Origin: CAZAPG01 sp964486935
Lineage (GTDB): Bacteria; Chloroflexota; Anaerolineae; 4572-78; J111
Assembly: GCA_964486935.1 (NCBI GenBank)
Contig: CAZAPG010000051.1
Location: 1-58,115, forward strand
DNA: 58,115 nucleotides
Direction of reading: 5' to 3'
Shown: one piece after another, positions 17,755-24,530 of the stretch
Numbering within the stretch: the first letter of the stretch is position 1
Layout: each line of letters begins with the position of its first letter
Notes under the pieces: model-generated
Database searches by the model: none
What the model was told of the DNA's origin: nothing
The model's input: only the letters and a program-made list of their open reading frames with translations
Made by a program: the position numbers and the translations under genes

Positions 17755-19191
17755 CTATTTTGCGCTGGTCTCATCCAACAATCTAAATTCAATACTGGCT
17801 GATTCACCAACAACATTGGACAGTGTTCGCTGAACAATATCACGCAATCTATTGTCCAACCACTCTTTAGCCATTTCCGAATGAACTCCTATGATGTATT
17901 TAGTCTCATCTCGTCCCAATAATGTTGTCCCTTGAATAATTGCGTCATAAGTCGCTTGAGTCATTTGCCGTCTCAACATTAGCTGTGTTTCAGACCAAAT
18001 AGCCTCATCAACTGAGGGTACAGTAAAACTGGGCGTTTGAGAACCCTGGTTCCCAACAAAATCATTTTGAGGTGTATCAAACGAATCCCGCTTTAATCCT
18101 AAATCAATGCCGGCTGTATCTGCAAATTCACGTAGCGCTCTTACAAATACAGCTCCCCGATTAACTTGAGAGTCCTCCTGAGCTGCATCTAAGGCTACCC
18201 GAACGGATGCCACATATAAATCAAGCCGTTCAGGGTATAAACCGTTCAAAACCTTATATAACATACCTGTTGAATGGCGATCTTCTAGCAAAAATTCGGT
18301 TAACTCAATAATCGGCTCAAAAACTTCCCTTCTGATGTTTTTCTTTATGTGTTTATATTTTAGTTGTTGAATTAATATATCTAATTTGTTAACGTTCTTT
18401 CGAATACCTTCCGATTCACTCCTGGGTAATATGGGATTCATCGAGTTGACATAACTATCTGTTCCAATATTATATTGTTTCACACCTGGCAGTAAATCCA
18501 GATTCTTTGGATTTACAGAATCGTTATGTAAATCGGATGAGTCCGATTTAGCCTGATAAGGTGATTCCAGATTCAATTGGTTTACATAATGCGAATCAGT
18601 AGCTCGGGGTTTAGATGAATTATCAGATATACTTGGTAAATTGGAAGCATCCGTGCTGACGATTTCTGGTAAACGATACATCTCTAGCCCTAATTCCCCC
18701 TGTTGCATCCGCATTATTTCCATTTGCTTTTGTAGGCGAGACTCATCTTCGGGAACTACAGGATCCTCCATGAGTACCTCTAACATAAAGCCGGTGCGAC
18801 GCGTTTTACCCTTATGCGTTTCGTAAGCGTAGCGCAACCGCGGAATAAACAGCGACAAAGCTTCTGCTTTTTCATCGACAGGGATAATGCAGCGCCAGGG
18901 TTTATCATTGGGGATAGGCTTGTGCTTTAGCCAGCTGGCAACTGTCTCTTCGTGAACATCTAATATCTCGGCCAGTTGACGCCAACTGATCGACACTCGC
19001 TTAGTACCATCACTTCGACGTTTAGCATCTATACTTAAACTGCGTAATAACATTACTAAACACCATCGTTCTGGACCTAAACGAGGAAGCCATTTTTGAG
19101 TTGAATAAATTGTTACGGGGATGGCACGTTCAGGAGCAATAATTGCAGCTCTGGCACTCAGGTATACTGGATGTATGGAAAGATCGGACAT
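17755..19191 (-). CDS. Rep-like replication initiator with C-terminal DnaA domain I-like module
   Basis: The protein has 478 residues. An N-terminal winged-helix region contains a clear helix-turn-helix (SISWRQLAEILDVHEETVASW, residues 67-87). A long polar linker (about 160-300) has repeated Y/S-V-N-x-x-N-L motifs. The final 86 residues (393-478) fit DnaA domain I: a Trp start, TYDAIIQGTTLLG, then SEMAKEWLDNRLRDIVQRTL and a closing beta strand. In DnaA this domain recruits helicase and self-associates. The combination suggests a plasmid or phage-type initiator that binds the origin with its N-terminus and docks helicase with its C-terminus. It is first in the operon with ParA and ParB. The function is inferred from domain logic; I know of no close characterised homologue. 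Confidence 0.65.
   Translation of the reverse strand: MSDLSIHPVYLSARAAIIAPERAIPVTIYSTQKWLPRLGPERWCLVMLLRSLSIDAKRRSDGTKRVSISWRQLAEILDVHEETVASWLKHKPIPNDKPWRCIIPVDEKAEALSLFIPRLRYAYETHKGKTRRTGFMLEVLMEDPVVPEDESRLQKQMEIMRMQQGELGLEMYRLPEIVSTDASNLPSISDNSSKPRATDSHYVNQLNLESPYQAKSDSSDLHNDSVNPKNLDLLPGVKQYNIGTDSYVNSMNPILPRSESEGIRKNVNKLDILIQQLKYKHIKKNIRREVFEPIIELTEFLLEDRHSTGMLYKVLNGLYPERLDLYVASVRVALDAAQEDSQVNRGAVFVRALREFADTAGIDLGLKRDSFDTPQNDFVGNQGSQTPSFTVPSVDEAIWSETQLMLRRQMTQATYDAIIQGTTLLGRDETKYIIGVHSEMAKEWLDNRLRDIVQRTLSNVVGESASIEFRLLDETSAK
18445..18590. repeat. Iteron-like repeats and inverted repeat inside the Rep-like gene
   Basis: A perfect inverted repeat, TAAATCGGA-TGAG-TCCGATTTA, lies at 18529-18550. 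It sits between two direct repeats of the form CCAGATTCnnnTTGGnTTTACA (18498-18517 and 18567-18586). A third, weaker G-T-T-x-A-C-A-x-A-A match is at 18445-18456. Spacing is 66-69 bases. The repeats encode the V-N-x-x-N linker units of the Rep-like protein. In-gene iterons acting as an origin are known in some phages and plasmids; here this is inference. Confidence 0.45.
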
Positions 19192-19306
19192 TGCCCGGCC
19201 TCTTTGCTAATTCCGACATCTCAATCAAACAAATGTCGCTTGTTATCTGGGTGGTGAGACTGTTGTTCGTCTAATTCATCAGGTATGAAGCAAAGCTGGC
19301 CGTTAC

Positions 19307-19336
19307 TTGACAGAATACATGAGGATATGGTAATAT
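19307..19336 (+). promoter_or_regulatory. Sigma-70 promoter for a candidate small RNA
   Basis: A perfect TTGACA (19307-19312) is followed by an 18-base spacer and TAATAT (19331-19336). The expected start is near 19343. No coding start follows within the next 100 bases in a convincing context, and an intrinsic terminator is 100 bases downstream. Confidence 0.6.
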
Positions 19337-19342
19337 TAAACA

Positions 19343-19470
19343 CAGAAAACCATACACCGCCTCACTTTTGAGGTGATGCTATGCAAGGCTTTTAAGGCGG
19401 CAACCTTAATTAAGCTAACAACCAGCTAATATACTCCGGGAAAAGGCTCGCGGCAACGAGCCTTTTTTTC
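19343..19470 (+). ncRNA. Candidate structured small RNA in the rep/exeA divergent region
   Basis: About 128 nt lie between a good promoter and a strong intrinsic terminator, with no ORF. Predicted structure by eye: CCGCCT (19357-19362) pairs with AGGCGG (19395-19400) around an inner CCTCA/TGAGG hairpin. An alternative AAGG/CCTT hairpin overlaps the 3' arm. A small AGCT/AGCT hairpin follows, then the terminator stem. Mutually exclusive helices are typical of regulatory RNAs. It is transcribed away from the Rep-like gene and towards the ExeA-type gene, ending 168 bases before that start. It could be a copy-control RNA, an independent sRNA or an attenuated leader. It does not match a riboswitch class that I can recognise. 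Confidence 0.5.
19441..19469 (+). terminator. Intrinsic terminator of the candidate small RNA
   Basis: A 10-bp stem AAAAGGCTCG/CGAGCCTTTT (19441-19450 with 19457-19466) has a six-base loop CGGCAA and runs into T7. It is upstream of the ExeA-type gene, so it cannot serve any coding transcript on the plus strand. Confidence 0.85.
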
Positions 19471-19638
19471 TATCCTACAAAATCCCCCTATTGGTGAATC
19501 ATGCACCTGATCTGACTTCAGATTAGGCCTCACTACCCAGAATTATAAACATAACTAAAAATAATGTCAAGAGTTACTTGTAATTTTAGGGGGTAGGTGT
19601 TATAATTAGGCCTGAATTCACTACTCGGACGGATTACT

Positions 19639-20439
19639 ATGCTTGATTTAAGCCCATTGGGGTTAGTAGAGCCTCCATTTTCTTTGTCTCCGGATCCTCG
19701 TTATTTTTATGTGTCGCTGCAACATAAAGCTACATTAGCCAAAGTTACTTATGCCACAGAACAACGTCAGGGACTCTCCGTGATTTTTGGCGACGTTGGA
19801 GTTGGTAAGACTACAGTTGCCCGTCGATTGTACCAGATTTATAGAGATCGAGAAGATTATTATACCGCCTACATTCCAACCCCGCTCTATCCCTCGGATT
19901 TTCAATTCCTTAAAAACATTTGTGCTGAGTTTGATATCAAACCCAAGCGCAGCAAGTTGCTTCAGCTAGCCGCATTCGAAGAATTTTTAATTGGCGCATT
20001 CCGAGAGGAGAAAAATGTTTTGCTGATTATCGATGAGGCTCAGGGGCTTATAGGTCCGCAATTCGAGCTAATTCGACAATTACTGAATTTTGAAACAAAT
20101 ACTCAAAAGTTGATCCAGATTGTACTGATTGGACAAAACGAATTGCGCAATAAATTACGGCTCAAACGTGCTCTGGCTTCACGAGTGGCCACCCGTTCCA
20201 CACTTGAGCCACTTCACTTTGATGACACGCGCTCTATGATTAATTTTCGGGTAATGGTTGCCGGTCGGCAAGAGGCGCTTTTTACAGATGAGGCCTTGAC
20301 CCGCATTTATGATTATAGCCGGGGAATGCCCCGAGATATTTGCGTGTTAGGGTTAAATATTCTACCGGCAGCGCTAATTAACAAAATTTCAATCGTTGAC
20401 GAAGATCTTGTCGATCAGGTGATCGAGGAGTTGCAATAA
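19639..20439 (+). CDS. ExeA/TniB-type AAA+ ATPase
   Basis: The protein has 266 residues. Its start, LGLVEPPFSLSPDPRYFYVS, is the hallmark N-terminus of ExeA/GspA-like ATPases. Walker A is GDVGVGKTT (51-59), Walker B VLLIIDEAQ (127-135), sensor 1 VLIGQNEL, and an arginine-rich ASRVATR follows. Relatives work in type II secretion (ExeA) or as DNA-transaction partners such as TniB and IstB. No secretion gene or transposase is nearby, and the partner is a ribbon-helix-helix DNA-binding protein, so a DNA role is more likely. Its stop and the next start overlap in TAATG, meaning tight translational coupling. Confidence 0.8.
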   Translation: MLDLSPLGLVEPPFSLSPDPRYFYVSLQHKATLAKVTYATEQRQGLSVIFGDVGVGKTTVARRLYQIYRDREDYYTAYIPTPLYPSDFQFLKNICAEFDIKPKRSKLLQLAAFEEFLIGAFREEKNVLLIIDEAQGLIGPQFELIRQLLNFETNTQKLIQIVLIGQNELRNKLRLKRALASRVATRSTLEPLHFDDTRSMINFRVMVAGRQEALFTDEALTRIYDYSRGMPRDICVLGLNILPAALINKISIVDEDLVDQVIEELQ

Positions 20440-20786
20440 TGACAGAGAAAAGATCCAAGAGGCAGGGTCAAGGCACGTTTGCCCAATTGTACGACGTTCA
20501 AGAAGAATTGAGCCAGCGTCATACCAGGCCGCTCGGTCGCCCACCCAAAAAGATTAAACGAAAACCAACGACAATTCACTTAACCCAATCAGAAAGTAGA
20601 AATTTAAGCAAATTGCACCTTCTGATTAATGACCACTTTTCGGTCAATCGCAGCGAGTTGGTTGGTGTGGCCATTGATACATTGAATATTTTAATACAAA
20701 AAAAAGGCCTCAAGCCCTTGCAAGATGCTGATGTTAGAGATGCAGAAGGGTTTCGTGAACTTATTGCCGATTTTTTGAATTTGTAA
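20439..20786 (+). CDS. Ribbon-helix-helix DNA-binding protein
   Basis: The protein has 115 residues. The N-terminus is basic with an AT-hook-like GRPPKKIKRKP (residues ~33-43). A likely ribbon-helix-helix unit follows: strand TTIHLTQ, helix ESRNLSKLHLLI, turn at SVNR, helix SELVGVAIDTLNIL. Such dimers bind direct or inverted repeats and serve as plasmid copy or partition repressors, or as accessory factors. It overlaps the ExeA-type stop by one base, so the two proteins are probably made in fixed ratio and work together. Possible targets are the rep-gene repeats or the intergenic promoter region. The fold is assigned by eye. Confidence 0.6.
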   Translation: MTEKRSKRQGQGTFAQLYDVQEELSQRHTRPLGRPPKKIKRKPTTIHLTQSESRNLSKLHLLINDHFSVNRSELVGVAIDTLNILIQKKGLKPLQDADVRDAEGFRELIADFLNL

Positions 20787-20864
20787 AATTAAAAAATCAT
20801 AAAATTGTAAAATTATAATTCTACAAAGGTTGAAAGAGGTAGATAAAACAGGGAGTCTGCGCTA

Positions 20865-21098
20865 TTATTTGGGGGAAAGCGTGCCGCGAGCCTCTGAAAT
20901 AAGACTCTCCAAAGTGCTTGTATCAAGAAGCGAAAAAGAAACTCCAGCCATTGCCAACTCTTCATGTCCTAAATTATGAAAAGAACGCGCGCAAGCCGTC
21001 CGCGACAGCGCATCATAAATAGCTACAAAATCCTCGGCATGGGGGTTCTGTTCTAACACATATCTGATAAATTCAACAGCAATCTTCTTTCGGGTCAT
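20865..21098 (-). CDS. Small hypothetical protein
   Basis: The protein has 77 residues, probably all alpha-helical (FIRYVLEQNPHAEDFVAIYDALSRTACARSF, then HNLGHEELAMAGVSFSLLDTSTLESLI). There is no signal or membrane segment. It is convergent with the ribbon-helix-helix gene and shares the AT-rich composition of the replicon-like module, at whose right edge it sits. No family recognised. Composition and the absence of an overlapping gene make it plausible as a real ORF. Confidence 0.45.
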   Translation of the reverse strand: MTRKKIAVEFIRYVLEQNPHAEDFVAIYDALSRTACARSFHNLGHEELAMAGVSFSLLDTSTLESLISEARGTLSPK

Positions 21099-21227
21099 AT
21101 TCCATAACAGGCAACAAGAATTTTAGTAGCCCTAATTATAACATACTCTAACTATTTTGCGGCCTAAAACTGAAGCTTCTACCTTAAAATCTATCTTAAT
21201 TATTTCAACCATAAATTCTCTGTTTTA

Positions 21228-22256
21228 TCAGAGGATTTTTTGTGTCTCATCTTGCTTTATATGATTGTAAAGCTCTTGAAACGAGTCCACCATACGCTGT
21301 TCCGAAAAATCTCGTCGGCCAACTTTTTGAGCCGTAGCCTGGTAATCTGGGTAGTTTTTTACCAGCCTCTGAACGGTTGCAGCAAGTGTCGGCACATCTA
21401 GGGTTTCGACAACTGTACCGCAGCCGATTTCTTCTACATAATCGGCCATAGGAATAGCCCTGCTCACGACGACAGGCTTTCCGGCAGCCAACGAGTCGAG
21501 CAGCGAGTGCGGATACGATTTGATAATGCCCGGAGCCGAGGCCAGCGCTACCGAGGCGTGAACCCGCGCCAAGACCTGATTCACATCGACCTGCCGGTTG
21601 ATGACCTCAACTTGTGAGGCCAGATTAAGCCGTTTTACCCGGCTCTCCATCTCATCTGCCAATACTCCCCGCCACAAAAAAACCAGATGGATTTGTGGAT
21701 TCAGTCGTGCGGTTTCTAAAAGCGCATTAACTCCCTTGCTATCAAACTGTGCCTTTGTCCAGGGCGCCGAACCCACCATCAACCAGATTTTTGATTCTAC
21801 CGGCAGCGGGGTGTGCGTAAAGCGGTCAGTATTGATGCCGGCGCGAGTTAAGAATACATTATTTAAGCCCCAGCTTTGCAAACGCTTCAAACTGCGCTCA
21901 TCGGGTACAGCCACTGCAGCCAGCGACGATAAAAAAGCCAGGTTGGGCTTTTTGCGGCCAACACCACTGGTAATTGAGTAGACTACCGGACGACGTAACC
22001 TTTTCAAAATTGGAAATGGAAACGGGTCAGGATTATACACGTGATGAAGATCAATATTTTTTTCGAGGGCGCGCAAATGTTTGAGTTTGTGAAATCCAAA
22101 TAACAGACGGGGGATGTATATGGGCGATGCAATATTTGGGTTCAGATAAATCAAGTTTCCCTCAAAGTGCCGGCGCAAAGTGGCTATTTCCTGCGAAAGC
22201 GCCTCACATTCCGGCATTTTTGGGGGCAGTACAGTCAGGTGATAAAGAATCTTCAT
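21228..22256 (-). CDS. Glycosyltransferase family 4
   Basis: The protein has 342 residues from ATG 22256, which overlaps the upstream GT2 stop as ATGA; a longer reading to 22430 would run through the GT2 gene. It begins MKILYHLTVLPPKMPECEAL, a GT-B N-terminal fold. The C-terminal donor-binding part includes LMVGSAPWTKAQFDSKGVNALL and HSLLDSLAAGKPVVVSRAIPM, the GT4 nucleotide-sugar region. The classic E-x7-E first glutamate is not conserved. It probably transfers a hexose to a lipid-linked surface glycan with the neighbouring glycosyltransferases. It is translationally coupled to the GT2. Confidence 0.82.
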   Translation of the reverse strand: MKILYHLTVLPPKMPECEALSQEIATLRRHFEGNLIYLNPNIASPIYIPRLLFGFHKLKHLRALEKNIDLHHVYNPDPFPFPILKRLRRPVVYSITSGVGRKKPNLAFLSSLAAVAVPDERSLKRLQSWGLNNVFLTRAGINTDRFTHTPLPVESKIWLMVGSAPWTKAQFDSKGVNALLETARLNPQIHLVFLWRGVLADEMESRVKRLNLASQVEVINRQVDVNQVLARVHASVALASAPGIIKSYPHSLLDSLAAGKPVVVSRAIPMADYVEEIGCGTVVETLDVPTLAATVQRLVKNYPDYQATAQKVGRRDFSEQRMVDSFQELYNHIKQDETQKIL

Positions 22257-23179
22257 GAGGTGCTGCTCGCCGGTTGCGCGGTTTGACCGGTTGCCGATAA
22301 CACCCGCTCGTTTTGCCCCCCAAATCGTCCCCGCAATCCATCCGCCAACCCCAGCCATACGGCCTGCGCCGTTGGCCGCTGCCCGGCCAGCTTCAGCTTG
22401 AGCCATAGCGCCGCGCTGTAGGCTGTCCAAAAAATAAAATACAGCCGCCGGGTTTTATAAGGCCAGTTGCGGATAAAAATAAAACGATTGCGCACAATGT
22501 AATATACAAAAAGCGTGTCGCGCAAATTGGCCGAGCGACTCACCCGGTGATAGGCTTTGGTCCGCGTGTCAACAGCGCAGCTATAACCCTGCTGCCTGGC
22601 TCGCAGGCATAGGTCGGCCAGTTCGGTGCTGAAAAAATAATCCTCGTTTAGCAACCCCACCGACCAGAAGACCTCGGCCCGAATCATAACCGCTGTGCCC
22701 GATACATACTCAACCGGGTAGACCGGATTGCCCGGCGGTGGTGTGTCGATGCGGGTTTGATGATGTTTGATGGGGTTTTTGCTGCCCGCAGCTATCAGGC
22801 GTTCTGTTTGGGCAGCATCGTACAATAAGGGGCTGATAAGCCCGATGTCTAGCCGGGCTGTGAGCGTTTCCAGCAGTTGAGCGGCGTCTGCTTCGGATAT
22901 GGCGGCATCGTTGTTGAGCAGTAAAATAGGGGCGTTGCTTGTTTTGAGCGCCTGTTCGACCCCCCGGTTAGTGCCTCCGGCAAAACCCAGATTCTCTGCA
23001 TTGCAAATTAAATGCGCCTGGGGACACTCGCGGGCAATCAACTCAACGTTGTCGTTGCCCGATGCGTTATCGACCACAATAATGATTGGCCGCAGCTGCT
23101 GCCAGGATAGAATATTGCGAACGCAACGAATAGTATCTTCCGCCGCGTTCCAGTTGAGGATAATTACAGTCAATTGCAT
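22253..23179 (-). CDS. Glycosyltransferase family 2 (WbbL/rhamnosyltransferase-like)
   Basis: The protein has 308 residues. The GT-A core is clear: TVIILNWNAAEDTIRCV at the start, VVDNASGND, ENLGFAGGTNRG, and the DxD-equivalent LLLNNDA. EDYFFSTELADLCLRARQQG follows in the acceptor half. This pattern is typical of dTDP-rhamnosyl and related transferases that extend O-antigen or other surface glycans at the inner face of the membrane. It overlaps the downstream GT4 gene by 4 bases and is divergent from the next GT4 (85 bp apart). Confidence 0.88.
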   Translation of the reverse strand: MQLTVIILNWNAAEDTIRCVRNILSWQQLRPIIIVVDNASGNDNVELIARECPQAHLICNAENLGFAGGTNRGVEQALKTSNAPILLLNNDAAISEADAAQLLETLTARLDIGLISPLLYDAAQTERLIAAGSKNPIKHHQTRIDTPPPGNPVYPVEYVSGTAVMIRAEVFWSVGLLNEDYFFSTELADLCLRARQQGYSCAVDTRTKAYHRVSRSANLRDTLFVYYIVRNRFIFIRNWPYKTRRLYFIFWTAYSAALWLKLKLAGQRPTAQAVWLGLADGLRGRFGGQNERVLSATGQTAQPASSTS

Positions 23180-23264
23180 AAGTTGTAATTAGAAATAATT
23201 TGGTTTTACCGGTTTGACGCGACGCCGATTCTAACATAGGATACCCGGCGGAGCAAAACATTTT

Positions 23265-24530
23265 ATGGCCCGTATTTTACACCTGGCGCATCAATATTTA
23301 CCCGAACATGTTGGCGGCACCGAGCTATACACCCACTGGACAGCCCATCGACTGGCCCAACGCGGGCACAAAATAGCCATTTTCTACCGCCGGTTTGCAG
23401 AAGACGCCGGTCTGACATGTCGGCAAGACCCCGACGGCGTGCAGGTTTGGGCCGCCTGGTCCGGGCCGTTAAACCATTCTCGCCGTTTTTTGTCTACCTT
23501 TAAAGAGCCGTTTTTGGCCGATGCCTTTGCCCAGGTGCTCCGCAAAGTTCAGCCGGAGTTGGTCCATATCCAGCATTTAATGGGTTTACCGGTTCAATTG
23601 GTCAACCTGCTCCAGCAGAAAAATATCCCCTTTGTTATCACGCTGCATGATTACTGGTGGGTGTGCGCCAACGCCCAGCTTGTTACCAATTACAGCCAGC
23701 AGTTGTGTGACGGGCCAAAAGCCTACCTCAATTGCGCTCGCTGCGTTTTGGCCCGAAGTGCCCAGCCACACCTGTGGCCTCTGACTCCGGCGATGGCAGT
23801 TCCATTGGCCTGGCGGAATCGGCAATTGCGGCAGGTGTTGCGTTCGGCCAGGCGATTGATTGCCCCTTCTGATTTTGTGCGCCGCTGGTACGCGGCCCAC
23901 GGCGTTGACCCGCAAAAAATTGAGGTTATTCCGCATGGACTCGATTCCCCGCCGGCGCGGTCGAATCCGCCAAAATCTGCCGAAGCGCCGTTGCGCTTTG
24001 CTTACATTGGAGGGCTATCGTGGCAAAAGGGGGTTCACGTTTTGTTGCAGGCGTTTGCCGGCCTTGAGCCGCCGGCCGAGTTGTGGATTGCCGGAGACGA
24101 GTCGACTGACCCGATTTACGTGGCCGGTTTACAGGCGCAGGCTTCGCCCGGCGTGCGCTTTTTGGGCAAGCTGACCCGCGAGCAAGTGTGGGACACGCTG
24201 GGCCAAATTGATGTGGTTGTTGTGCCATCCCTGTGGTACGAGGCTTTTTCATTTATTGTGTCAGAAGCGTTTGCGGCCGGGGCGCCGGTGATTGCTTCTC
24301 AATTGGGGCCGCTGCCCGACAGGGTACAGCACGAGGTAAACGGCCTGCTAACCCCGCCCAACGATGCGCCGGCTTTGCGCGCTGCGCTGGCGCGTTTTGT
24401 GCGTAACCCCAACCTGCTGGCGCGGCTTAGGGCCGCTATTCCGCCGGCGCGCACCCTTGATGACCAGATTGATGAATTGGAGACGCTTTACAAGTCGATA
24501 TTAATAACGCACCCGGCGTTGCCGCTATGA
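23265..24530 (+). CDS. Glycosyltransferase family 4
   Basis: The protein has 421 residues. The GT-B start MARILHLAHQYLPEHVGGTE contains the acceptor-site Gly-Gly-Thr-Glu. An inserted Cys cluster near LNCARCVLAR is seen in a subgroup of GT4 enzymes. The donor site has APSDFVRRW, IEVIPHGLD, FAYIGGLSWQKGVHVLLQAF and the E-x7-E region SEAFAAGAPVIASQLGPLPD. It probably builds a surface polysaccharide. It is divergent from the GT2/GT4 pair and its 3' end overlaps the convergent BatD-like gene by 6 bases. Confidence 0.88.
   Translation: MARILHLAHQYLPEHVGGTELYTHWTAHRLAQRGHKIAIFYRRFAEDAGLTCRQDPDGVQVWAAWSGPLNHSRRFLSTFKEPFLADAFAQVLRKVQPELVHIQHLMGLPVQLVNLLQQKNIPFVITLHDYWWVCANAQLVTNYSQQLCDGPKAYLNCARCVLARSAQPHLWPLTPAMAVPLAWRNRQLRQVLRSARRLIAPSDFVRRWYAAHGVDPQKIEVIPHGLDSPPARSNPPKSAEAPLRFAYIGGLSWQKGVHVLLQAFAGLEPPAELWIAGDESTDPIYVAGLQAQASPGVRFLGKLTREQVWDTLGQIDVVVVPSLWYEAFSFIVSEAFAAGAPVIASQLGPLPDRVQHEVNGLLTPPNDAPALRAALARFVRNPNLLARLRAAIPPARTLDDQIDELETLYKSILITHPALPL

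Noticed and set aside
19343..19470. c-di-GMP, preQ1 or purine riboswitch
   Set aside because: I looked for the conserved core words of these classes and did not find them; left as an unassigned structured RNA.
19639..20786. Tn7/Tn5053-type transposition module (TniB plus partner)
   Set aside because: The ATPase resembles TniB/ExeA, but there is no DDE transposase, TniQ or transposon end nearby.
22257..22430. Longer N-terminus for the minus-strand GT4
   Set aside because: It would overlap the GT2 gene by 178 bases and adds Gly/Ala-rich nonsense; the ATG overlapping the GT2 stop gives a proper GT4 start.
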